This document shows, piece by piece, positions 6,116-13,099 of a stretch of DNA of 16,569 nucleotides. Position 1 is the first letter of the stretch, and every line of letters begins with the position of its first letter. The notes beneath the pieces were generated by a model that was not told where the DNA came from, searched no databases, and worked only from the letters and a program-made list of their open reading frames with translations. The stretch lies in the NCBI GenBank assembly GCA_001917895.1, contig MNEW01000014.1:1-16569 (forward strand). The letters run 5' to 3'. Source of the DNA: Actinobacteria bacterium 13_1_40CM_66_12. Lineage in GTDB: Bacteria > Chloroflexota > Dormibacteria > Dormibacterales > Dormibacteraceae. Position numbers and translations under genes: made by a program.

Positions 6116-6820
6116 ATGCAGGCGGCCGACGTCGAGACCGAGGTGAGCAAACGCGACGCGTCCTACTGGCGCGACCTGGCCTTCAGCCGGCTCCTGCCGG
6201 CCCTTTTCTTCAGCATTTTCCTCGCCCGCCAGCTCCTGTTCGTCTGGGGCAGCCTGGGCTCGCTGCACAGGCCCGGCGACTACCTCTTCCTCCTCCAGCA
6301 GTGCCTCGCCCTCGCCTACTTCACGATGCTCGTGATCCTCTACAGCGTCCGGCTGCCCAAGCGGGGCACCGACCATCGCCTCGGCGTCGTTTTCATAGCG
6401 TTCACGGGCACCTTCTCCGCGATCGCGGCCAGCTTCCTGCCTGGCGGCGGCCGCCGCGAAGGCCTGGTCCTGTCCGCGGACGTCATCGCCACCATCGGCC
6501 TGGCGTACTCGGTTTGGGGCCTGGCCTACCTGCGCCGGTCGTTTTCGATCATCCCTGAGGCGCGGCGCCTGGTCACCGGAGGCCCCTACTCTCTGAGCCG
6601 GCACCCCGTGTACCTCGGTGAGGTGATCACAGCGATCGGGATCAACCTCGCCACCGCCGGCTGGCTGGGAGCGCTCGCCGTCACCTACTTCGTCGTTTGC
6701 GAGCTCTTGCGCATCCGCTGGGAGGAGGGCGTGCTTTCGCGCGCATTCCCGGGGGAGTACCCGGCCTACGCGCGGACGGTGCCTCGCTACCTGCCCAACC
6801 CGCTCAGGACCCGCCGCTGA
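6116..6820 (+). CDS. isoprenylcysteine carboxyl methyltransferase (ICMT/PEMT)-like membrane protein
   Basis: A 234-residue polytopic membrane protein with the C-terminal signature of the ICMT/PEMT family of SAM-dependent membrane methyltransferases: GPYSLSRHPVYLGE at 156-169, RWEEGVL at 201-207 and EYPAYARTVPRYLP at 214-227. In characterised members the Arg-His-Pro turn and the acidic pair after Arg-Trp bind SAM and substrate. Membrane segments lie at about 22-45, 56-78, 87-107, 118-138 and 170-198. Bacterial members rarely have a known substrate; lipids, isoprenoids and thiols are possible. The ATG at 6116 has only GGGAA two nt upstream, so the start is not well supported by a ribosome site. 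The gene is divergent from flp and just precedes a GT-C-like protein. A role in modifying polyprenyl or phospholipids would fit but is inference. Confidence 0.82.
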   Translation: MQAADVETEVSKRDASYWRDLAFSRLLPALFFSIFLARQLLFVWGSLGSLHRPGDYLFLLQQCLALAYFTMLVILYSVRLPKRGTDHRLGVVFIAFTGTFSAIAASFLPGGGRREGLVLSADVIATIGLAYSVWGLAYLRRSFSIIPEARRLVTGGPYSLSRHPVYLGEVITAIGINLATAGWLGALAVTYFVVCELLRIRWEEGVLSRAFPGEYPAYARTVPRYLPNPLRTRR

Positions 6821-6825
6821 GCCGA

Positions 6826-8295
6826 TTGGCCGATCGCCTGACCGCGCGCACGCTCCTGCTGGGCGGCGTGATGATCGTCATCCCGGCCCTGTTCGTCGGC
6901 GCCGTCCTGGATCCAGACTTCTGGTGGCACATACGGATCGGCCGCTGGATGGTGGAAAACGGCCGGCTGCCGTCCAACGACATCTTCACCTACACGGTTC
7001 CGAGCCATGTCTGGACCGACCACGAGTACCTCACCGAGATGCTCATGTGGCTGGTGTACTCGGCAGCGGGTGCGCTCGGGATCGGCCTTCTGTTCGGCGC
7101 GATCACCTACGCCGGCTTTTACCTCATGTACCGGCAGGTCCGCCGGCAGCCATTCGTGATCGCCGGCGTCGGGCTTGCGCTCGGCGCGATCGCGGGCGCG
7201 CCTATCTGGGGCCCTCGCGCGCAGATGATCACCTTCGCCCTCACCTGCCTCGAGCTGTACTGGCTCCAGGGGTACCTCAGCGGCCGCAGCCGGGCGCTCC
7301 AGTTCTTCCCGCTGGTCATGGCGCTGTGGGCGAACCTCCACGGCGGCTGGGTGATCGGGTTCGTGTGGCTTGGCGTGGCGCTGGTGGCGGAACTCGCGGG
7401 CTGGGCCTGGGAGCCGTCTAATCCCGCCCACCGCGCGCACGTGCGGCTCCTGGCGATCGTTTCCGCCGCATCCGCCGTCGCCGTGCTCGCCACCCCCCAC
7501 GGCTTCAACCTCTACCTCTATCCCTTCCAGACCGTGGCCAGCATGGCGCAGGAGAGGCTGATCGTCGAATGGTTCTCGCCGGACTTCCACCAGCCCTACC
7601 TGCACCCGTTCGAGGCCATGGTCTTGCTGCTGATCGTCGGCTTCGCTCTGCGGCGTCCATCGCTGTACGACCTGCTCCTTTCGCTGGTCGCTCTCGCGCT
7701 GGCGCTTCAGTCGGTCCGCAACATCGCCCTCTTCATCGCCGCCACGACGCCGGTGCTGATCAACACCTACTCGGAGGCCTGGAAGGAGATCTCGAAGGCG
7801 CGGGGCTGGAAGCTGCAGCTGCCGTCACAGCCGCTGTTCGGCGTGATCACCGCGGTAGCGCTGCTGGTGATCACGCTGGCGACGGTGGCCCACATCGCCA
7901 CCGAGACCAGCCCCAGCCACCAGGCGACCCTCACCGACACCACGTATCCGGTCGGCGCGGCCGACTGGCTGGCAGCCCATCCCGAGGTTGGCACGCGGAT
8001 GTACAACCAGTACGGCTGGGGCGGCTATCTCGCGTATCGCTTCTACCCCCAGCCCAACCGCCGGGTTTTCATCTTCGGCGAGGCGGCGCTCATGGGCGAC
8101 GACCTCCTCAACGAGTACGAAGACGTCCAGACGCTGCGGCCGGACTGGAAGACGCTGCTGGACAAGAACGGCGTCGACTACATCGTCTACAACCGCGGTG
8201 AGGCGCTGGCCAACGTGCTCGCGACGCAGCCGGGCTGGACGCTCGTCTACCAGGACTCGGTAGCCGTGATCTACGTGAGGAAGGCCTCTCAGTAG
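6826..8295 (+). CDS. GT-C-like polytopic membrane protein, putative glycosyltransferase
   Basis: About 489 residues. The frame is open from 6697, but its first 40 codons overlap the methyltransferase-like gene and read as shadow sequence. TTG 6826 puts a short basic N-terminus before the first membrane segment; GTG 6868/ATG 6871 and CTG 6817 are alternatives, and none has a good ribosome site. Numbered from 6826, DPDFWWH (29-35) in the first external loop and HVWTDHEYLTE (61-71) form a pattern common in uncharacterised GT-C-like proteins, where acidic residues in this loop often serve catalysis. Roughly ten further hydrophobic segments follow, then a soluble C-terminal domain of about 120 residues (GVDYIVYNRGE near 430). 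GT-C enzymes use polyprenyl-phosphate sugars outside the membrane, and genes for making such donors lie nearby. The substrate is unknown. The last 7 bp overlap the convergent gene. Confidence 0.75.
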   Translation: MADRLTARTLLLGGVMIVIPALFVGAVLDPDFWWHIRIGRWMVENGRLPSNDIFTYTVPSHVWTDHEYLTEMLMWLVYSAAGALGIGLLFGAITYAGFYLMYRQVRRQPFVIAGVGLALGAIAGAPIWGPRAQMITFALTCLELYWLQGYLSGRSRALQFFPLVMALWANLHGGWVIGFVWLGVALVAELAGWAWEPSNPAHRAHVRLLAIVSAASAVAVLATPHGFNLYLYPFQTVASMAQERLIVEWFSPDFHQPYLHPFEAMVLLLIVGFALRRPSLYDLLLSLVALALALQSVRNIALFIAATTPVLINTYSEAWKEISKARGWKLQLPSQPLFGVITAVALLVITLATVAHIATETSPSHQATLTDTTYPVGAADWLAAHPEVGTRMYNQYGWGGYLAYRFYPQPNRRVFIFGEAALMGDDLLNEYEDVQTLRPDWKTLLDKNGVDYIVYNRGEALANVLATQPGWTLVYQDSVAVIYVRKASQ

Positions 8296-9872
8296 ACCTG
8301 CCAGATCTTGAAGTTCGGCGTGTCGTACGCCGGCGGCCCGAGGCTGTCCGGCGGTGGCGCCGGCAGGTCCGCGGTCCAGATCACGTATCGGATGTGGTCG
8401 GAGTGCACGAAATCGGCGAGGTCGGCCTTGCCCGTGAGCAGGTCGAGCGCATTCTGCGTCTTGGTGTAATAGTCGAACGTCTCGTCGTAATGGCCGACGT
8501 ATACGGTGTCGGCGCTGTACGCGGGGACGAACAGGCCCACCCCCGGCATCGATAGGACCGTGCCGGCCGGATGGTTCCCCAGCCACGCCAGCCCGTCGTA
8601 CTCGGCCCGGCTGACCGAATACTGAGGTTGCGTGGCCACGGCCAGCGGGGCCAGGACGAGGAAGGCGCTACCAACAGACGCGAACGCGACGTAGGAGAAG
8701 GGAACGAGGGCGCGTGCCCGCACGCTGCGCAGCCTGGGCAGGATCAGCTCGTACATGCCCCGCGCTCCCAGCACGACCAGGGGAAGGTAGAGAGCGTCGA
8801 GGAAGCGGCGGCGGAGGTCGCCGGCCGGGTTGGGTAGATAAAGGATGGCGGCGAGCAGGACGAGCCAGGCCAGCAGGAAGACGTCCTCGCGGCTGCGCCG
8901 GCGCAGGGCGCCTGGTATGCCGGTCAACGCGAGCAGAAGCTGAGGCGCGAGGGCGAAAACCAGGCTGACGGTCTCCGGCGGCAAAGCGTTCTTGGAGTGG
9001 AAAGTCCAGCGCTGGACCTCAGGGTTGCCGACGAACGCGAAGTACGAATAAAGGATGTAGGGCGCGGGAATCGCGAAGGCCAGCGTCGCGGCCATCCAGC
9101 CACGCGGCGGTGCGGGTCTCAAGAACAGCGCCACAGCGGTGGCGCCCCCCATCAGGATCGGCATCTGGGGGTGGATCGATGCCTGTCCCAGCCACGCCAC
9201 GCCTGCCAGCGCCCCCAGGACGAGGCTGCCTCGCTGGATCGCTTTGAGCGTGAGGGCGACGCCGAGGCCCGCGAAAACGCCGGACCATGCGAAGTGAGGC
9301 AGAGCGAGCACCGAATAGAAGGCCGTGAGCTCGGGCATCCGCCAGTCGAGCGTGTCCGTGCGGTTGCCGAAGATGACCGGGTGGCCCAGCGCCTGGATCA
9401 CATATCCCAGCCCCAGCCCGATGGCGACGAAGAAGAACGCGAACCGGCGCGCCGACCGATCCTCGATGAAATGCGAGATGAAGAGCCACGCCGCGCCCAT
9501 GAGGGCGAAGGCCGCCGCGATCCTGGCGCCATGAAAGACCGCGATCAGCGGCACCTGCAGGATCGCCCCTATGTGGCCGAGCAGGATCCAGAACATGAAT
9601 AGGTATGCGGAGGGGCTCGCCTCGGTGGTGTAGCGGTTCTGCCACGACCACGCCCCCTCCCAGCCCTGGCGCATCTTGGCCAGATAGGTGTTGGCGTCGT
9701 CGCCGAGGTAGAAGAAGCCCATGAACACCTGGTCGTGTGGCTGGACGATGTAGGCGTACGCGTACGGCACCGCGGTCACGATCGCGAGCACCAGCCCCAT
9801 GACGAGCGGCAGTGTCCAATCCCGGCCAGGCGCGGAGGCCGCGACCCGCGCCACCGGCCTTACCGCTTCCAT
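8289..9872 (-). CDS. GT-C-like polytopic membrane protein, putative glycosyltransferase
   Basis: A 527-residue integral membrane protein. The frame is open from 10160, but the real start is ATG 9872, which overlaps the preceding GT2 gene by 13 bp; the upstream part is shadow of that gene. A short cytoplasmic tail (1-19) is followed by a membrane segment (20-42), then an external loop with PHDQVFMGFFYLGDDANTY (45-63). The DD pair followed by N-x-Y resembles the acidic first loop of GT-C enzymes. About ten more hydrophobic segments follow, and a soluble C-terminal part has GVGLFVPAYSADTVYVGHYD and ends in KIWQVY. Its layout matches the GT-C-like protein at 6826-8295, but the sequences are not obviously alike. 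It is last in the minus-strand glycan run, directly after a polyprenyl-phosphate sugar synthase, so transfer of that sugar to a glycan or protein is plausible. Confidence 0.78.
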   Translation of the reverse strand: MEAVRPVARVAASAPGRDWTLPLVMGLVLAIVTAVPYAYAYIVQPHDQVFMGFFYLGDDANTYLAKMRQGWEGAWSWQNRYTTEASPSAYLFMFWILLGHIGAILQVPLIAVFHGARIAAAFALMGAAWLFISHFIEDRSARRFAFFFVAIGLGLGYVIQALGHPVIFGNRTDTLDWRMPELTAFYSVLALPHFAWSGVFAGLGVALTLKAIQRGSLVLGALAGVAWLGQASIHPQMPILMGGATAVALFLRPAPPRGWMAATLAFAIPAPYILYSYFAFVGNPEVQRWTFHSKNALPPETVSLVFALAPQLLLALTGIPGALRRRSREDVFLLAWLVLLAAILYLPNPAGDLRRRFLDALYLPLVVLGARGMYELILPRLRSVRARALVPFSYVAFASVGSAFLVLAPLAVATQPQYSVSRAEYDGLAWLGNHPAGTVLSMPGVGLFVPAYSADTVYVGHYDETFDYYTKTQNALDLLTGKADLADFVHSDHIRYVIWTADLPAPPPDSLGPPAYDTPNFKIWQVY

Positions 9873-10570
9873 CGGCCCAGGCTCAACCGCAGCACCGTCC
9901 ACAGGGCCCGACGCACCTCGCCCCTCGAGACCTTCGACGCGCCGGCGACGCGGTCCTCGAATCTGATCGGCACCTCGACCACCTTGTATCCCAGCCGGCG
10001 CGCCCGCCAGACCATCTCGATCTGGAACGAGTATCCCTGTGACATCACGTTGTCGAGCCCGATGTGCGTGAGCAGGTCCCTGGTGTAGCACCTGTACCCC
10101 GAGGTGCAGTCGTGCGTGGGCAGGCCGAGGAGCAGCCGGCAGTAGACGTTGGCGCCCCACGAAAGGAGCCAGCGCTGGAACGGCCAGCCTTCGACCGATC
10201 CGCCCTTGATGTAGCGCGAGCCGACCGCCAGTCCACCCGACCGGCGAGCGGCCTCGACGATGGCATCGAGGTCCTTGGGCAGGTGCGAGCCGTCCGCGTC
10301 CATCTCCACGAAGAGCTGGGCCCCATCTTTCAAGCCGATCCGAAACGCGTCTTCATACGCACTGCCGAGCCCAAGCTTGCGCGCCCTGTGCAGGACCCGG
10401 ACCCCTTTATCGGCAGCCGCCAGGCGATCCGCCAGGTCTCCGGTCCCGTCAGGCGAGCTGTCGTCGACGACCAGGACGTCGTGGCCCAGTGCGCGGACGC
10501 CGGCCACCACGCGCTCCAGGTTCTGCACCTCGTTGTAGGTGGGCAGGACCACCAGGACGCCATCGGTCAC
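9860..10570 (-). CDS. polyprenyl (dolichol)-phosphate mannosyltransferase-like GT2
   Basis: A 236-residue GT2 enzyme of the DPM1 class, which transfers mannose (or a related sugar) from a GDP-sugar to polyprenyl phosphate. Motifs are LPTYNE (9-14), VVDDSSPDGT (34-43), the metal/nucleotide site MDADGSHLP (90-98), GSRY (117-120), DCTSGYRCY (154-162) and FEDRVAGASKVS (204-215). There is no C-terminal membrane segment, so it is the soluble, membrane-associated form. The frame is open from 10663, but GTG 10570 is chosen because it overlaps the TGA of the upstream GT2 in a GTGA arrangement and begins right before the first strand (MTDGVLVVLPTYNE). The product would feed the GT-C-like protein that overlaps its 3' end. 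The sugar cannot be decided from sequence; glucose or a deoxy sugar is possible. Confidence 0.88.
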   Translation of the reverse strand: MTDGVLVVLPTYNEVQNLERVVAGVRALGHDVLVVDDSSPDGTGDLADRLAAADKGVRVLHRARKLGLGSAYEDAFRIGLKDGAQLFVEMDADGSHLPKDLDAIVEAARRSGGLAVGSRYIKGGSVEGWPFQRWLLSWGANVYCRLLLGLPTHDCTSGYRCYTRDLLTHIGLDNVMSQGYSFQIEMVWRARRLGYKVVEVPIRFEDRVAGASKVSRGEVRRALWTVLRLSLGRWKR

Positions 10571-11289
10571 GATCGCGAGCGAAACCTCACCCTCACGACG
10601 TGCCTGAACATGTCCAGGGAGCTTCGGACCGCGCTGACCTTGGTCGGGGCCGAGTTCCGCCAAATCACGGGCACCTCGGCGATGCGTACGCCCTTGTTCT
10701 TGGCGAGATACAGCACCTCCGGGTCGTAACCGAAGCCATCAGTCGTAAGACCGGCGAAGACCTCACGCGCGATGTCGCCGCGAAACAGCTTGAAACCGCA
10801 TTGCGTATCCCAGATTCCAGGCAGCAGCACGGCCTGGACGATGAGGTTGAATGCCTTGCCCATCAGGACGCGGTAAACAGGCTGCGAGAGCTCGACGCGA
10901 GAGCCCTTGATCGCGCGTGAGGCGATCGCCACACCGGCGCCGGCCGCCAGCTGGGCCTCGAGCTTTGGGAGCTCATCGATTGGAGTGGAAAGGTCGGCAT
11001 CGGTGACGAGCACGTTGGTGCCGCGAGAGACCTTCACCCCTTCGGCCAAGGCGCGTCCCTTGCCCCGGTTCGCGGGCAGCGCCGCGATGCGAATCGCGTT
11101 GTGCCGCGCGGCGGCCGCGTCCATCACCCCTCGCGTCCCGTCGGCGCTGCCGTCGTCGACGAGGATGAGCTCGTACCTGTCGCCGCGCCCGTCGAGAAAC
11201 GCCTCGATCTTCTCGATGGTGCTGGGCAACCTCTGCTCCTCGTTGTAGCAGGGGACGACGACGCTGAGGTTCACCCCTTCGGCGGCCAT
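10567..11289 (-). CDS. Alg5-like polyprenyl-phosphate beta-glucosyltransferase, GT2
   Basis: A 240-residue GT2 enzyme of the DPG-synthase (Alg5-like) subfamily, which makes polyprenyl-phosphate-glucose or a similar donor from a UDP-sugar. Motifs are VVPCYNEEQRLP (11-22), LVDDGSADGT (43-52), NRGKGRA (74-80), TDADLSTP (96-103, the DXD-type metal site), DTQCGFKLFR (161-170) and GFGYDPEVLYLA (185-196). The combination of NRGKG, ADLSTP and TQCGFKLF is what separates this subfamily from DPM1. No membrane segment is present. The ATG at 11289 is 27 bp after the TagA/WecG gene and lacks a visible Shine-Dalgarno. Its stop overlaps the start of the DPM1-like gene by 4 bp. Having two different polyprenyl-phosphate sugar synthases side by side suggests two donors for surface glycan assembly. 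Confidence 0.87.
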   Translation of the reverse strand: MAAEGVNLSVVVPCYNEEQRLPSTIEKIEAFLDGRGDRYELILVDDGSADGTRGVMDAAAARHNAIRIAALPANRGKGRALAEGVKVSRGTNVLVTDADLSTPIDELPKLEAQLAAGAGVAIASRAIKGSRVELSQPVYRVLMGKAFNLIVQAVLLPGIWDTQCGFKLFRGDIAREVFAGLTTDGFGYDPEVLYLAKNKGVRIAEVPVIWRNSAPTKVSAVRSSLDMFRHVVRVRFRSRS

Positions 11290-11316
11290 GGCGCCAAATC
11301 GTAATCGGGGACCGGG

Positions 11317-12039
11317 CTATGACCGGGAGCGCATCACCTTCAACGCATACGTCGGGAGGACCGCCATCCGTCGAATGCGCCACGGTTGGCGCGCGAGCCT
11401 GAACAACCACTCGATCCCCACCCGGCGCATCCAGAGGGGCGCGCGGGGGACTCGCCCGGTGAGGTAGTCGAAGGAGCCGCCGACCCCGATCGCCACGGCC
11501 ACCCCGTTCAGGCGATCACCGACGCGGTCGATCCAGAGCTCCTGCTTGGGCGCTCCATAAGCGACCAGCAGCACGTGCGGCCGTTCGGCCTGGATCAATG
11601 CGACAGTCTCGTCGTCGGACGACGGATCGGCCGATCCCGCGTGCGCGGCGACCTTCAGGTCTGGGTGCTCTTTTTGCAGCTGCCGCGCCAGCTCGTCCGC
11701 GACCCCTGGAGCCGCTCCGAGCAGGTAAAGGCGGAAGGCGCGTCGCGCGCATAACGCCGCAAGAAGTGGAATCAGATCGACTCCGGTGACAGGCGACGAC
11801 AGGTCGCAGCCCTGCCTGCGCGCGGCCCAGACGACGCCGCTGCCGTCCGGGATACAGAGGGCGGCGGACTCGAGCACGCGCGCGAACTCGATGTCGTCGT
11901 GGGCGCGCATGACGAACTCGGGGTTCACCGTGGCCACCAGATGACGGCCCCCGGCGTCGACGAAGGCTTCGATGCGCGCCAGTGCGGCCGCCATGTCGAC
12001 GCAATCCACCCGCACCCCCAACACCCGTGTCTCGCGCAC
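11317..12039 (-). CDS. TagA/WecG/CpsF family (GT26) glycosyltransferase
   Basis: A 240-residue member of GT26, which adds N-acetylmannosamine or N-acetylmannosaminuronic acid to lipid-linked GlcNAc during teichoic acid or enterobacterial common antigen synthesis. Key positions are T37 and N39 in VATVNPEFVM (35-44), D65 in IPDGSGVVWAAR (63-74), GAPKQELW (162-169) and a C-terminal basic appendage RRVGIEWLFRLARQPWR (205-221) of the kind that shields the active site at the membrane. T37 and D65 match residues proposed as catalytic in TagA. The frame is open from 12333, but the family N-terminus (VLGVRVDCVDM) starts at GTG 12039; GTG 12024 is an alternative. No Shine-Dalgarno is visible, and a palindrome occupies its place. 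The acceptor is unknown and no TagO/WecA-like gene is present here. Confidence 0.9.
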   Translation of the reverse strand: MRETRVLGVRVDCVDMAAALARIEAFVDAGGRHLVATVNPEFVMRAHDDIEFARVLESAALCIPDGSGVVWAARRQGCDLSSPVTGVDLIPLLAALCARRAFRLYLLGAAPGVADELARQLQKEHPDLKVAAHAGSADPSSDDETVALIQAERPHVLLVAYGAPKQELWIDRVGDRLNGVAVAIGVGGSFDYLTGRVPRAPLWMRRVGIEWLFRLARQPWRIRRMAVLPTYALKVMRSRS

Positions 12040-12040
12040 G

Positions 12041-12055
12041 GGCTGATTATCAGCC
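12041..12055. repeat. 15-bp interrupted palindrome just before the TagA/WecG start
   Basis: GGCTGAT and ATCAGCC (7-bp arms, 1-bp centre) fill most of the 23-bp gap between the deacetylase stop and the GTG at 12039. As RNA it would form a 5-bp stem with a 5-nt loop where the ribosome site should be. As DNA it has the size and symmetry of a homodimer operator. Confidence 0.5.
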
Positions 12056-12062
12056 GGTGCTT

Positions 12063-13049
12063 TCAGTTGGGCAGATGGGTGGTCACAGCGGTCACGTCGA
12101 TCGATGGTTCTTCCGGACCGAGGCTGTAGATGAAGTCGGAAAGCGACTCGCCTCCGCCAACTCGTATTCGCGTCCACATATATCGATCGGTGCGACTGTG
12201 CGCGGTGCCGGGCAGCTCGGTCACCGCCGTGTCGTATCCGGTCGTCTGAAGCGCGTAGACCGCCTGCGCACTGAATTTTCCTGAGGGGTAGGCGAAGTCG
12301 ACGACCGAATGGCCGATCAAGCGCTGCAGCCATGCCTTCGACGTGGCCAGCTGGTAGGTGGCCGAGTACAGCGAGGCGCCGCCGATGTTGGCGTGGTCCA
12401 CCGTATGCGAAGCGATCTGCATCCCGTCCTGGTCCATCTCGACGATCTGTGCCGCCGTGACGTATCTCGGCTGGCCGACGAAGCTGCTCACGATGTAGGC
12501 CACGGCCTTGAAGTTGTAGGACCTCAGAATGGGAAAGGCGGTCGTGTAGAGGTCGGTGTAGCCGTCATCGAACGTGATCACCACGGGCTTGGTGGGGAGC
12601 GCCGTGAGGCCGCTGAAGTAGGCGCGCAGATCGCTGAAATCGACCGCGTGGTATCCGTGGACCGACAGCCAGTCCATCTGGGTGTTGAAATCTTCCGGAG
12701 TCACGGTGAGCCGGTAACCAAGACGGTCCAGGTAGATCGACGGAGCAGGTCGGATGTAGTGGTACATCAGGATCGGAACGTTGATCGATGCGCGGCCGAT
12801 CGGGATCACCCACGTGTGGGTGATGAAGAACTCATGGTCGGTACCCGCTGCCATGCCGAACGGAGCCTGCTTCTCGAGCATCGCTGTGGACGACGACGCC
12901 TGAGGCGTCTCGCCGCTCGAATCGCCCACCTGAAGCAGGACTACGCACGCAGCCACGAATACGACCACGGGCATACCCCTGCGCACCACAGGTGCCCCAC
13001 GAACTCGGAGGCTTCGCCGCGAGTTCGCGGGGACCCCTAAAAGGCGCAC
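12063..13049 (-). CDS. polysaccharide deacetylase (CE4/NodB domain), membrane-anchored or secreted
   Basis: A 328-residue CE4 deacetylase, which removes N- or O-acetyl groups from glycans with a metal bound by Asp and two His. Numbered from GTG 13049, a basic N-terminus (1-25) precedes a hydrophobic segment (27-41) that serves as signal peptide or anchor. VPILMYHYI (91-99) is followed by motif 1 TFDDGY (159-164, D161 and D162), motif 2 HTVDH (215-219, H215 and H219) and motif 3 FAYPSGKFS (252-260). The metal site is complete. Motif 3 with AYP, rather than the common Arg-x-Pro, resembles the PgaB/IcaB-like group. ATG 12974, giving MPVVVFVAACVVLL, is a possible start with a shorter tail. It is first in the minus-strand glycan run, so its substrate may be the polymer made by the following genes; peptidoglycan is the alternative. 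Confidence 0.88.
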   Translation of the reverse strand: MRLLGVPANSRRSLRVRGAPVVRRGMPVVVFVAACVVLLQVGDSSGETPQASSSTAMLEKQAPFGMAAGTDHEFFITHTWVIPIGRASINVPILMYHYIRPAPSIYLDRLGYRLTVTPEDFNTQMDWLSVHGYHAVDFSDLRAYFSGLTALPTKPVVITFDDGYTDLYTTAFPILRSYNFKAVAYIVSSFVGQPRYVTAAQIVEMDQDGMQIASHTVDHANIGGASLYSATYQLATSKAWLQRLIGHSVVDFAYPSGKFSAQAVYALQTTGYDTAVTELPGTAHSRTDRYMWTRIRVGGGESLSDFIYSLGPEEPSIDVTAVTTHLPN

Positions 13050-13099
13050 GGGCCTTAGCTTAAGGACGTGCGGGCCGCGATTCCAGTACTAACGGCGCC

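Noticed and set aside
5918..6604. 228-residue minus-strand frame across the flp promoter region and the methyltransferase-like gene
   Set aside because: Antisense to a gene with clear ICMT motifs; its Glu/Gln/Arg-rich composition is that of a shadow frame.
9873..10160. N-terminal 96-codon extension of the GT-C-like gene at 8289-9872
   Set aside because: It lies inside the DPM1-like GT2 gene and has Arg/Ala/Gly-rich shadow composition; ATG 9872 directly precedes a normal membrane-protein N-terminus.
12040..12333. N-terminal extension of the TagA/WecG frame
   Set aside because: It overlaps the C-terminus of the deacetylase gene and has no family similarity; the family N-terminus begins at GTG 12039.
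13050..13099. Promoters for the divergent deacetylase and GT4 genes
   Set aside because: I looked on both strands and found only poor -10/-35 matches plus a 5-bp dyad at 13053-13065; nothing strong enough to annotate.
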